Source: an uncultured Methylotenera sp. (GTDB lineage Bacteria > Pseudomonadota > Gammaproteobacteria > Burkholderiales > Methylophilaceae). Taken from it: a DNA stretch of 5,773 nt. Position 1 is the stretch's first letter. Each line of letters starts with the position of its first letter. The stretch lies in contig CALFXV010000173.1 in assembly GCA_937957775.1 (NCBI GenBank), forward strand, positions 1-5,773. The letters are read 5' to 3'. Positions 1 to 5,773 of this stretch are shown one piece after another. The translations under genes were made by a program, and so were the position numbers. The notes beneath the pieces were generated by a model. The model was not told the DNA's origin, did no database searches, and saw nothing but the letters and a program-made list of their open reading frames with translations.

Positions 1-867
1 GAGGTGTCACTCAAGAGTGGTGCTGCCGTATTGGCCGCTTTGCAAGCACAAGGCATAGATGCGCAGGGCTTTGACCCGCGCGATCTGCCATTGCACGACT
101 TAGAAAAGTACGATCGGGTATTCATTAATTTGCACGGTCGCTTTGGTGAGGACGGTTGCATACAAGGGGCTTTGGAGCTGTTGAATATTCCTTATACCGG
201 CAGTGGCGTGATGGCCTCGGCCATAGGCATGGATAAATGGCGCAGCAAATTGTTATGGCGCGCCATGGGCATAGTGACCCCGGATTTTGAGTTGCTCAAT
301 GCGAACACGGATTTTGCCGCCATAGAAAAGAAATTGGGTTTGCCCTTATTTGTGAAGCCGGCCAATGAAGGCTCCAGCATAGGCATCAGCAAGGTGAAGC
401 GCGCAGGCGATTTGGCGGCGGCCTATGCCTTGGCTGCCAAAGCCGATCCTTTGGTACTGGCCGAGAAATTTGTCGGTGGCGGCGAATACACCGTGGGTAT
501 ATTGGCTAATGCCAAACAAGGACTGGAGGCCCTGCCTATTGTCCGTATTGTGCCGAAAAACGAATTTTACGATTACGAGGCGAAGTACTTACGCAACGAC
601 ACCGAGTATTTATGCCCTTGCGGTTTATCGCCTGAAAAAGAAGCCTTGATTCAGCAAGAGGCGATTGCCGCATTTCAAGCATTAGGCTGCAGCGGCTGGG
701 GCCGAGTGGATTTCTTGATGGATGAAAATGGCCAGCACTATTTCTTAGAAGTGAACAGCAGTCCAGGCATGACCGATCACAGTTTGGTGCCCATGGCGGC
801 TAAAGCAGCTGGCATCAGTTTTGAGCAATTGGTGCTGCGTATATTGGAGTCGGCCGATGTGGGATAA
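1..867 (+). CDS. ddl: D-alanine--D-alanine ligase (DdlB type), 5' partial
   Basis: Cytoplasmic ATP-grasp enzyme that joins two D-alanines using ATP, supplying the dipeptide that MurF adds to the peptidoglycan precursor. The frame is open from base 1, and the first residues (EVSLKSG) match the internal AEREVSL motif of the family, so the gene starts upstream; the GTG at 4 is not the start. By comparison with E. coli DdlB (306 aa) about 16 residues are missing, including the catalytic Glu of that motif. Numbering from the first codon, I see HGRFGEDG (45-52), the EGSSIG Ser loop (123-128), YEAKY with the catalytic Tyr (192-196), and the Mg ligands Asp237, Glu250 and Asn252 in GRVDF and EVNSSPGMT, with the same spacing as DdlB Asp257, Glu270 and Asn272. 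The C-terminus is intact. It overlaps ftsQ by 11 bases, the usual dcw arrangement, which implies translational coupling. Confidence 0.96.
   Translation, partial: EVSLKSGAAVLAALQAQGIDAQGFDPRDLPLHDLEKYDRVFINLHGRFGEDGCIQGALELLNIPYTGSGVMASAIGMDKWRSKLLWRAMGIVTPDFELLNANTDFAAIEKKLGLPLFVKPANEGSSIGISKVKRAGDLAAAYALAAKADPLVLAEKFVGGGEYTVGILANAKQGLEALPIVRIVPKNEFYDYEAKYLRNDTEYLCPCGLSPEKEALIQQEAIAAFQALGCSGWGRVDFLMDENGQHYFLEVNSSPGMTDHSLVPMAAKAAGISFEQLVLRILESADVG
846..849 (+). promoter_or_regulatory. Ribosome-binding site of ftsQ
   Basis: GGAG lies inside the ddl coding sequence, 7 bases before the ATG at 857. It favours that ATG over the in-frame TTG at 821, which would add 12 residues unlike FtsQ (Cys- and Trp-rich ddl readthrough). 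Confidence 0.7.
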
Positions 868-1702
868 ACCTACATGGTTAAATTGGATGGCCAATAGCTT
901 ATTGGCCATCAGTTTAGTGGCGATGCTTTACGCGGCCATGTTTGCCGTGGTGCATTTGCCTATCTTCCCTTTACGCGAAGTGGTGGTTGAGGGGCAGTTG
1001 AATCATGTTAACCGTGAGCAGGTAAAGTTAATTGTGGCCAAGCATTTGAAAGGTAATTTTTTTACCTTGGATTTAATTAAGGCGCGCAATGCATTCAAAA
1101 AATTGCCGTGGGCGCGTAACGTCAGTTTGCGTCGTCGTTGGCCGGATAAATTGGAAGTGGTGATAGAAGAACACCAAGCCTTAGCCAGGTGGGGCAACAT
1201 TGCCTTGGTCAACACCCATGGCGAATTGTTTTATGCCGCCACTAATAAGGAGCTGCCGGTTTTTTTAGGCCCGGGGGACGGCGTCATAGAAGTGGCATCG
1301 CAATACATGGAAGTGAGCAAAAGTTTGAAAATGGCCGATTTAAGCATTGCCACCTTGGCGCTTAGCCCAAGGCGGGCTTGGCAAGTGACGACCGCTAACG
1401 GCATGGTCATTGAGTTGGGGCGGGTGGACGTGGCGGCGCGCTTGGATAAATTTGTTCGCGTTTACCGCAACACCATTGCCAGCTTAAACATGAAAGTGGG
1501 CTACGCCGATTTGCGTTACCCCAATGGCTTTGCCGTGCGTAAGCCGGTTTCAGCTGGTGCGATACGCACGGCCGCAGCCGAAACTAAATCGCTGTCGCCC
1601 AATAAACAAAGCAGCCAAGCTGCGAAGAAATCCAATAAACCCAGTGCTAAGGGCCATCAATCTGGCCGTAGCAAGAAACAAGCAGCCGTGAGCCGTGCAT
1701 GA
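857..1702 (+). CDS. ftsQ: Cell division protein FtsQ
   Basis: Bitopic inner-membrane divisome protein that, in the family, binds FtsB and FtsL in the periplasm and links the Z ring to septal wall synthesis. The start at ATG 857 is chosen because MWD is a typical betaproteobacterial FtsQ opening and GGAG sits 7 bases upstream; this gives 281 aa (E. coli FtsQ 276). Order: short cytoplasmic N-terminus, one hydrophobic segment at about 12-33, POTRA domain from about 37 ([10 protein letters not shown]) to 105 ([13 protein letters not shown]), beta domain from about 106 to 228 ending in [11 protein letters not shown]. Residues from about 230 to 281 form a low-complexity tail rich in Lys, Ser, Ala and Gln (8 Lys, 3 Arg, one Glu), probably disordered. 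The start overlaps ddl by 11 bases; ftsA follows after 18. Sequence similarity outside the POTRA and beta motifs is low, as usual for FtsQ, but position and architecture make the call firm. Confidence 0.94.
   Translation: MWDKPTWLNWMANSLLAISLVAMLYAAMFAVVHLPIFPLREVVVEGQLNHVNREQVKLIVAKHLKGNFFTLDLIKARNAFKKLPWARNVSLRRRWPDKLEVVIEEHQALARWGNIALVNTHGELFYAATNKELPVFLGPGDGVIEVASQYMEVSKSLKMADLSIATLALSPRRAWQVTTANGMVIELGRVDVAARLDKFVRVYRNTIASLNMKVGYADLRYPNGFAVRKPVSAGAIRTAAAETKSLSPNKQSSQAAKKSNKPSAKGHQSGRSKKQAAVSRA
1050..1068 (+). repeat. Perfect 7-bp inverted repeat with T-run in ftsQ
   Basis: AAGGTAA (1050-1056) and TTACCTT (1062-1068) are exact reverse complements around five Ts, inside a run of seven Ts (1057-1063) coding for Asn-Phe-Phe. 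It is AT-rich and within a coding region, so it may be chance; the T7 run is a possible slippage or sequencing-error spot. Confidence 0.4.
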
Positions 1703-1720
1703 ACGATGAAGGAGTAGGTA

Positions 1721-2959
1721 ATGAGTAGAGACAGAGAAGATAAAAATTTAATAGTGGGCTTAGACATAGGCACATCCAAAATTGTCGCCATAGTCGGTGA
1801 GCTGCAGCCAGAGGGCACGGTAAAAGTGATAGGCCTTGGCCAGCATATTTCCCGCGGCTTGAAAAAAGGCGTGGTAATCAACATTGAGTCGACCATGCAA
1901 TCGATACAGCGTGCGCTTGAAGAAGCCGAGCTGATGGCCGACTGCAAAATCAATAACGTCTATACCGGCATCGCTGGCAGCCATATCAAGAGTTTAAATT
2001 CTCACGGCATGGTGAAAATTAAAGATGCCGAAGTCTCACAAATGGACGTCGATAGAGTCATAGAGACAGCGCGGGCGATTGCCTTGCCGGCTGATCAACA
2101 AATTCTGCATATCCTGACTCAGGATTACATCATCGACGGCCAAGAAGACGTGCGTGAGCCGCTGGGCATGAGTGGCATGAGGCTAGAAGCCAAAGTGCAC
2201 ATCGTCACCGGTGCCGTGGCTGCTGCACAAAACATCGTTAAGTGCATCAAGCGCTGTGGCATAGAAGTCAGTGATTTGATTTTGCAACCACTGGCTTCGA
2301 GTATGGCCGTGTTAACCGAAGACGAAAAAGAATTGGGTGTGTGCTTGGTGGACATAGGTGGCGGCACGACCGACATTGCCGTGTTTAAACAAGGCGCGAT
2401 ACGCCACACCGCGGTGGTGCCGATTGCCGGCGATCAAATGACCAACGACGTGGCGGTGGCTTTCCGTACCCCCACGCAATCGGCCGAAGACATCAAGGTG
2501 AAATACGGCTGCGCCCTCCGCCAATTGGCCGACTCGCGCGAAACGGTCGAAGTGCCTGGTGTGGATGGCCGTGAACCGCGTCAATTGTCCGTGCAAACCT
2601 TGGCCGAAGTATTGGAACCGCGGGTGGTGGAACTCTATGAAATGGTCTTGAACGAATTGCGTCGCAGTGGCATGGAAGAAATGATTGCCTCCGGCATCGT
2701 CATCACCGGCGGTTCTGCCATGATGCGTGGCATGGTGGAATTGGGCGAGGAAATATTCCATATGCCAGTGCGCATGGGCTTGCCACGATACGTAGGCGGC
2801 TTATCAGAAGTGGTGGGTAACCCTCGTTATGCCACTGGCGTAGGCTTGGTTTTAATGGGTAAGCAACAATTAGAGCGGCATTTAACCGGGCAAATGGAAT
2901 CCGGTTCATTTGGCCGCATGATAGAAAAAATGAGGAGTTGGTTTCAAGGTAATTTTTAG
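1721..2959 (+). CDS. ftsA: Cell division protein FtsA
   Basis: Actin-like ATP-binding protein of the inner face of the membrane. It anchors FtsZ filaments and recruits later divisome proteins. At 412 aa it is full length for the family (E. coli 420). Phosphate-1 motif DIGTSK is at 15-20, the 1C subdomain that replaces actin 1B lies at about 85-165 (AGSHIKSLNSHG at its start), phosphate-2 motif DIGGGTTDIA at 211-220, and the adenosine motif GIVITGGSAMMRGM at 325-338. The last 15 residues (398-412), with basic residues, Ile, Met, Trp and two Phe, form the amphipathic membrane-targeting helix. The ATG at 1721 has AAGGAG (1709-1714) 6 bases upstream, the cleanest translation start with that of ftsZ. 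No truncation or missing motif is visible. It lies 18 bases after ftsQ, so the two are surely cotranscribed; ftsZ is 120 bases further on. Confidence 0.98.
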   Translation: MSRDREDKNLIVGLDIGTSKIVAIVGELQPEGTVKVIGLGQHISRGLKKGVVINIESTMQSIQRALEEAELMADCKINNVYTGIAGSHIKSLNSHGMVKIKDAEVSQMDVDRVIETARAIALPADQQILHILTQDYIIDGQEDVREPLGMSGMRLEAKVHIVTGAVAAAQNIVKCIKRCGIEVSDLILQPLASSMAVLTEDEKELGVCLVDIGGGTTDIAVFKQGAIRHTAVVPIAGDQMTNDVAVAFRTPTQSAEDIKVKYGCALRQLADSRETVEVPGVDGREPRQLSVQTLAEVLEPRVVELYEMVLNELRRSGMEEMIASGIVITGGSAMMRGMVELGEEIFHMPVRMGLPRYVGGLSEVVGNPRYATGVGLVLMGKQQLERHLTGQMESGSFGRMIEKMRSWFQGNF

Positions 2960-2972
2960 TTTAGTAGCAAAC

Positions 2973-3001
2973 GGTAGGGAGGGTGGTTTTAGGCAGGTAG
3001 G
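2973..3001 (+). other. G-run cluster in the ftsA-ftsZ leader (possible two-tetrad G-quadruplex)
   Basis: Seven runs of two or three G occur within 29 bases: GG, GGG, GGG, GG, GG, GG, GG, separated by 1-5 bases. The first four fit a GG-TA-GGG-A-GGG-T-GG pattern. GGTAGG occurs twice (2973-2978 and 2996-3001). On RNA this could fold as a two-layer quadruplex. The segment also holds Shine-Dalgarno-like GGGAGG and TAGGAG with no usable start codon behind them. Folding is inferred only. Confidence 0.35.
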
Positions 3002-3007
3002 AGCTGG

Positions 3008-3030
3008 CTTAGTAAAGCGCAGAAACTAAG
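3008..3030 (+). promoter_or_regulatory. Hairpin 1 of the ftsZ leader
   Basis: CTTAGT (3008-3013) and ACTAAG (3025-3030) are perfect reverse complements with an 11-base loop; a G-U pair (3007 and 3031) could extend the stem. Its right arm shares bases 3029-3030 with hairpin 2, so full stems of both cannot form at once. It is short and AT-rich, so marginal alone. Confidence 0.35.
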
Positions 3031-3059
3031 TGCAGTAGCCGAGGACCGCACTATTTTTT
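3029..3059 (+). terminator. Terminator-like hairpin 2 and T6 tract before ftsZ
   Basis: AGTGC (3029-3033) pairs with GCACT (3048-3052). Past an A-C mismatch, GT (3035-3036) pairs with AC (3045-3046), leaving an 8-base loop. One base after the stem come six Ts (3054-3059), then seven As. Stem plus U-run is the layout of an intrinsic terminator, but the stem is short and imperfect and ftsZ must be expressed, so it could be an attenuator, a weak terminator of ftsA transcripts, or only leader structure. Confidence 0.35.
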
Positions 3060-3066
3060 AAAAAAA

Positions 3067-3072
3067 GAGGAG
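3067..3072 (+). promoter_or_regulatory. Strong ribosome-binding site of ftsZ
   Basis: GAGGAG sits 7 bases before the ATG at 3080 and directly after the unstructured A7 tract. This near-ideal site suits the high FtsZ level cells need and is the only one of three SD-like sequences in the leader with a start codon at proper distance. Confidence 0.8.
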
Positions 3073-3079
3073 ATACACT

Positions 3080-4261
3080 ATGTTTGAAATTATGGAAAGA
3101 AGTTCGCAAGAAGCCGTCATTAAGGTGATAGGCGTAGGCGGTTGCGGTGGTAATGCCGTGGCGCACATGATAGAAAAAAATGTTGGGGGCGTGGAGTTCA
3201 TTTGCGCCAATACCGACATACAAGCTTTGAAGAAAAGCCAAGCAAAAACCATATTGCAAATGGGCGTGGCCATGACTAAAGGCCTAGGCGCAGGCGCAAA
3301 ACCAGAAATTGGTCGCGAAGCTGCGCTTGAAGACCGTGATGCCATTGCTGAATTAATCGATGGCGCAGACATGTTGTTTATTACCGCTGGCATGGGCGGC
3401 GGCACTGGCACGGGTGCGGCACCGGTGATCGCCCAAGTAGCAAAAGAAATGGGCATATTGACCGTGGCTGTGGTGACTAAGCCTTTTGTATTCGAAGGTA
3501 AACGCACCAAAGTTGCCATAGAAGGCTTAGAGGAATTGTCCAAACACGTGGATTCCTTGATCGTTATTCCTAACGAAAAACTCATGGAAGTGCTGGGTGA
3601 AGACGTACCATTCTTGGATGCCTTTAGCGCGGCCAATGACGTGTTGCATAACGCGGTTTCTGGTATTGCTGAAATCATCAATTGCCCAGGTTTGGTTAAC
3701 GTCGACTTTGCCGATGTGCGCACTGTGATGGGTGAGATGGGCATGGCTATGATGGGTTCAGCCATTGCCACCGGTCCAGATCGCGCCCGCACAGCTGCCG
3801 AACAAGCCGTGGCCAGTCCTTTGTTGGAAGACGTTAACTTGGCCAACGCACGTGGCGTTTTGGTTAACATCACCAGTTCTGCTTCGTTCAAAATGAAAGA
3901 ATACTACGACGTGATGAACACCATCAAAGCCTTCACGGCCGATGACGCTACCGTCATTGTTGGTAACGTGTTTGATGAAACCATGGGCGATGAATTGCGT
4001 GTGACCATGGTCGCCACGGGTTTAACCGGTGCAGGCAGAAGGCCGCAAAAACCAGTGTTGGTGCCGCAACAAATTGTGCGTGATGGCACAACAAACCAAC
4101 CAATTTATGCCAACGGCACGAATGCTTACGAGTCCGCCGTCATGGATGAAGCACCGCAAGTGTTCGGCTCGAACAGCCGTCGCGCGCAAGTGGAAGCGAT
4201 GAAAATGTCTGGGGTGGAAGAGTACGATATCCCGGCTTTTTTACGTAAACAAGCAGACTAG
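3080..4261 (+). CDS. ftsZ: Cell division protein FtsZ
   Basis: Tubulin-like GTPase that polymerises at midcell into the Z ring and recruits the divisome. The 393 residues make it full length (E. coli 383). Nucleotide-binding domain: GVGGCGGNAV (18-27), NTD (44-46), the tubulin signature GGGTGTG (106-112), and FSAANDVLH (182-190). The T7 catalytic loop NVDFAD (207-212) supplies the Asp pair that completes GTP hydrolysis in the next subunit. The C-terminal domain runs to about 318, followed by a linker of about 60 residues and the conserved peptide EYDIPAFLRKQAD (381-393) that binds FtsA. MFEIME is a usual start and has a strong SD. Cys22 stands where Ala or Gly is usual in the first glycine loop. 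It has its own 120-base structured leader, so separate control from ftsA is plausible. No terminator is seen after it. Confidence 0.99.
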   Translation: MFEIMERSSQEAVIKVIGVGGCGGNAVAHMIEKNVGGVEFICANTDIQALKKSQAKTILQMGVAMTKGLGAGAKPEIGREAALEDRDAIAELIDGADMLFITAGMGGGTGTGAAPVIAQVAKEMGILTVAVVTKPFVFEGKRTKVAIEGLEELSKHVDSLIVIPNEKLMEVLGEDVPFLDAFSAANDVLHNAVSGIAEIINCPGLVNVDFADVRTVMGEMGMAMMGSAIATGPDRARTAAEQAVASPLLEDVNLANARGVLVNITSSASFKMKEYYDVMNTIKAFTADDATVIVGNVFDETMGDELRVTMVATGLTGAGRRPQKPVLVPQQIVRDGTTNQPIYANGTNAYESAVMDEAPQVFGSNSRRAQVEAMKMSGVEEYDIPAFLRKQAD

Positions 4262-4321
4262 TGACCTAATTGGCTACCCTATGCGGTGTTTTACCTAGAC
4301 TCATTTGCGCTTGCAACTATG

Positions 4322-4336
4322 CAGCTAAGCTGAGCT
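4322..4336 (+). repeat. Triple AGCT repeat and 11-bp dyad in the ftsZ-lpxC gap
   Basis: AGCT recurs at 4323, 4328 and 4333, exactly five bases apart, and CAGCT-A-AGCTG (4322-4332) is a perfect dyad. The one-base centre rules out a useful hairpin and no T-run follows, so it is not a terminator. It could be a protein-binding site or chance. Confidence 0.3.
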
Positions 4337-4349
4337 CTTATACGTGTTT

Positions 4350-4385
4350 ATGGGGAGACGGTTAAGTATGGTTAGGCTATGTTAA
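4350..4385 (+). other. Possible leader mini-ORF overlapping the lpxC start
   Basis: An ATG at 4368 opens a five-residue frame, MVRLC, ending at TAA 4383-4385; the same frame has an earlier ATG at 4350 (11 residues). The best SD in the region, GGGGAG at 4352-4357, lies 10 bases before ATG 4368 but 21 before the lpxC ATG. The mini-ORF stop falls one base after the lpxC start codon, an arrangement suited to reinitiation. No homology can be judged at this length. Confidence 0.25.
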
Positions 4386-5308
4386 AGCAACGTACATTAA
4401 AAACAGCAATTAGCACTACCGGTGTTGGTATGCACAACGGCGAAAAGGTTACTCTTACCCTGCGCCCTGCTGCTGCTGACACGGGCATTGTTTTCAAACG
4501 GGTTGATCTGCCTCAACCCAATGAAATTTTGGCTAGCCCCACTGCTGTTAATGACACGCGTTTGTGCTCAGCGATCGAAGTCGATGGTGTTCGCATCGCG
4601 ACCGTTGAGCACATCATGTCCGCCCTAGCTGGATTGGGCATAGACAATGCTTACGTCGATGTCAATGCGGCTGAAATGCCGATTATGGACGGCAGTGCCG
4701 GGCCATTTATTTATTTATTGCGTGAGGCCGGCATAGTCGAACAAGCGGCCAGTAAGAAATTCATACGCATTATAAAAACCGTGGAAATCATTGATGGCGA
4801 TAAATGGGTGCGCTTTGAGCCTTACCACGGTTTCAAGGTCGATTTCACCATCGCCTTCGATCACCCGGTTTTCGAGGGTGTGGTCAATCAAGTGAAGATG
4901 GATTTTGCCACCGATTCCTACGTACAAGGCATTAGTCGTGCGCGCACCTTCGGCTTTATGCACGAAGTAGAGTATTTGCGTTCCAACGGCTATGCTCGTG
5001 GGGGCAGCTTGGACAACGCCATTGTTCTGGATGAATACCGTATCTTGAATGCCGATGGTTTGCGTTACGACAACGAGTTTGTCAAACACAAGGCCTTGGA
5101 TGCCATAGGCGATATCTACATGCTAGGCCACCCTTTGTTGGGGGCCTTTAGTGCATACAAATCCGGTCATCGTTTAAACAATCAATTGGTCAGGGCTTTA
5201 ATGGCAGACGCCAGTGCTTGGGAATTCCATAGTTTTGATAGTGTATCCGATGCGCCCGCTAGCTATTTAACGCAAGAGTGGTCGGGACTATGGTTGTCGC
5301 CACAATAA
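4379..5308 (+). CDS. lpxC: UDP-3-O-acyl-N-acetylglucosamine deacetylase LpxC
   Basis: Cytoplasmic zinc amidase that removes the acetyl group from UDP-3-O-acyl-GlcNAc, the committed step of lipid A synthesis. The 309 aa match the family (E. coli 305). Zinc ligands His78 (VEHIM), His237 and Asp241 ([11 protein letters not shown]) are present, with the catalytic base Glu77, Lys238, and His264 (SGHRLNN); Thr190 in ARTFGF and PIMDGS (101-106) are also conserved. The start is fixed: TAG at 4373-4375 closes the frame just upstream, ATG 4379 is the first start after it, and MLKQRT is the usual opening. No SD lies at normal distance, which is unusual beside ftsA and ftsZ and suggests coupling to the overlapping mini-ORF or naturally weak initiation. 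In enterobacteria LpxC is controlled mainly by FtsH proteolysis through its C-terminus; this tail, ending SGLWLSPQ, differs, so that cannot be assumed. It follows ftsZ as in many dcw clusters, with no terminator seen between. Confidence 0.98.
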   Translation: MLKQRTLKTAISTTGVGMHNGEKVTLTLRPAAADTGIVFKRVDLPQPNEILASPTAVNDTRLCSAIEVDGVRIATVEHIMSALAGLGIDNAYVDVNAAEMPIMDGSAGPFIYLLREAGIVEQAASKKFIRIIKTVEIIDGDKWVRFEPYHGFKVDFTIAFDHPVFEGVVNQVKMDFATDSYVQGISRARTFGFMHEVEYLRSNGYARGGSLDNAIVLDEYRILNADGLRYDNEFVKHKALDAIGDIYMLGHPLLGAFSAYKSGHRLNNQLVRALMADASAWEFHSFDSVSDAPASYLTQEWSGLWLSPQ

Positions 5309-5358
5309 TGCGCAAACGCAGTCTATTTTTACGCAGCAATGGCGCAACATGCAATTAA
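5308..5358 (+). other. Possible 16-residue mini-ORF bridging lpxC and the transglycosylase
   Basis: The lpxC stop overlaps an ATG as TAATG (5306-5310). That frame encodes [16 protein letters not shown] and stops at 5356-5358, four bases after the transglycosylase start codon (5349-5351). It has no SD of its own. It could relay ribosomes from lpxC to the next gene, or be chance. The layout repeats that at the lpxC start. Confidence 0.2.
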
Positions 5359-5773
5359 TACGCTTTTGTTTGGTGGTGATCGCCTTATCCTTGCCTGGCC
5401 AAGTTCAGGCCATGAGCGACGAAGCCTTGTTTAAACATGCCAAGCTCGCTTACAGCAATAAAAATGCACAGGTCCTAGCGGACGATGTGAATCAGCTAAA
5501 AAATCAACAATACTTACTGGCCCCTTATGCCGACTATTGGCTGATGTTGCTTAAATTGGAACAAGCGCGCGATGAAGAGGTGCAAAATTTCTTAGCGCAA
5601 TACAGCAGCATGCCATTTAGCGATCGCTTGCGCGGCGAGTGGCTGAAAAAGCTCGCCAAGCAAAAAAATTGGCAAGCCTTTTTTGATGAGCAGGCCTTTT
5701 TTTATGGCGATGATAAGGCCGTGCAGTGCTATGCATTATTGGGCCATTTGCAATTAAAAGACCTGGATGTGAC
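5349..5773 (+). CDS. slt: Soluble lytic murein transglycosylase (Slt70-like), 3' partial
   Basis: Periplasmic enzyme family that cleaves the MurNAc-GlcNAc bond of peptidoglycan to form 1,6-anhydro ends. Only 141 residues are in the window. Residues 1-21 are a clear Sec signal peptide: Arg5, hydrophobic core FCLVVIALSL, and cleavage site VQA before Met22. The rest is all-helical and matches the start of the Slt U-shaped superhelix, with family-like stretches LAPYADYWLMLLKL (57-70), FLAQYSSMPFSDRLRGEWLK (81-100) and QCYALLGHL (126-134). The catalytic domain lies beyond the edge, so the name rests on the N-terminal pattern. ATG 5349 is the only usable start: the frame is open from 5271 but holds no earlier ATG, GTG or TTG. 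There is no good SD, so translation may depend on lpxC. A7 (around 5663) and T7 (around 5696) runs are error-prone spots. A related periplasmic TPR-like protein is the alternative. Confidence 0.8.
   Translation, partial: MQLIRFCLVVIALSLPGQVQAMSDEALFKHAKLAYSNKNAQVLADDVNQLKNQQYLLAPYADYWLMLLKLEQARDEEVQNFLAQYSSMPFSDRLRGEWLKKLAKQKNWQAFFDEQAFFYGDDKAVQCYALLGHLQLKDLDV

Noticed and set aside
4..6. GTG at 4 as the start of ddl
   Set aside because: It lies inside the conserved AEREVSL motif; the true start is upstream of the window.
821..856. Earlier TTG start for FtsQ adding 12 residues
   Set aside because: The extra residues are ddl sequence read in another frame; the ATG at 857 has a placed SD and the usual MWD opening.
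2312..2761. Minus-strand open frame of 149 codons rich in His and Phe opposite ftsA
   Set aside because: Composition is what the reverse complement of the ftsA codons gives; no SD or domain, and it lies wholly within a conserved gene.
2983..3000. Five-codon GTG mini-ORF in the ftsZ leader
   Set aside because: The only SD-like bases touch the start codon, so initiation is unlikely.
2987..3015. Possible sigma70 promoter TTTTAG with TAGTAA in the ftsA-ftsZ gap
   Set aside because: Only about half of the -35 bases match and the -10 is poor; not enough to call.
3171..3182. A7 run in ftsZ read as a slippery A AAA AAT frameshift site
   Set aside because: The normal frame gives an intact FtsZ, and nothing suggests a useful -1 product.
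3058..3891. Long minus-strand open frame of 277 codons opposite ftsZ
   Set aside because: It is a shadow of ftsZ: Ser-, Ala-, Thr- and Met-rich with no recognisable domain, and the plus strand is an unambiguous FtsZ.
4311..4343. Possible sigma70 promoter TTGCAA with TTATAC before lpxC
   Set aside because: The spacing is 21 bases, well outside the 16-18 norm.

Overview
This window is the distal end of a dcw (division and cell wall) gene cluster, all on the + strand. The order is ddl (5' end missing), ftsQ, ftsA, ftsZ, lpxC, then the start of a Slt-type lytic transglycosylase running off the right edge. The proteins look betaproteobacterial: FtsQ begins MWD, FtsA begins MSRDRE, FtsZ ends YDIPAFLRKQAD and LpxC begins MLKQRT. 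Base composition is moderate, with much TTG for Leu and ATA for Ile. I cannot place it below class by eye; Nitrosomonadales, Neisseriales and Burkholderiales relatives are all possible.

Layout: ddl (1-867) overlaps ftsQ (857-1702) by 11 bases. An 18-base gap with a strong ribosome-binding site leads to ftsA (1721-2959). A 120-base leader follows, the most structured non-coding DNA here, holding a G-run cluster, two overlapping hairpins, a T6A7 tract and a strong ribosome-binding site. Then come ftsZ (3080-4261), a 117-base gap containing a possible overlapping leader peptide, and lpxC (4379-5308). A 40-base junction, spanned by a tiny ORF, leads to the secreted lytic transglycosylase (5349 to the end). 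No non-coding stretch exceeds 300 bases, and I see no RNA gene, mobile element, CRISPR array or attachment site.

Together the genes build and split the envelope. Ddl makes the D-Ala-D-Ala dipeptide of peptidoglycan. FtsZ forms the division ring, FtsA tethers it to the membrane and FtsQ links it to the periplasmic divisome. LpxC commits precursors to lipid A, and the transglycosylase cuts old glycan strands.

The genes are conserved housekeeping genes, and I found no evidence of an undescribed system. The points most worth a second look are the structured ftsA-ftsZ leader (possible attenuator), the two start-overlapping mini-ORFs before lpxC and before the transglycosylase, and a strong dependence of isoleucine codon choice on the next codon.
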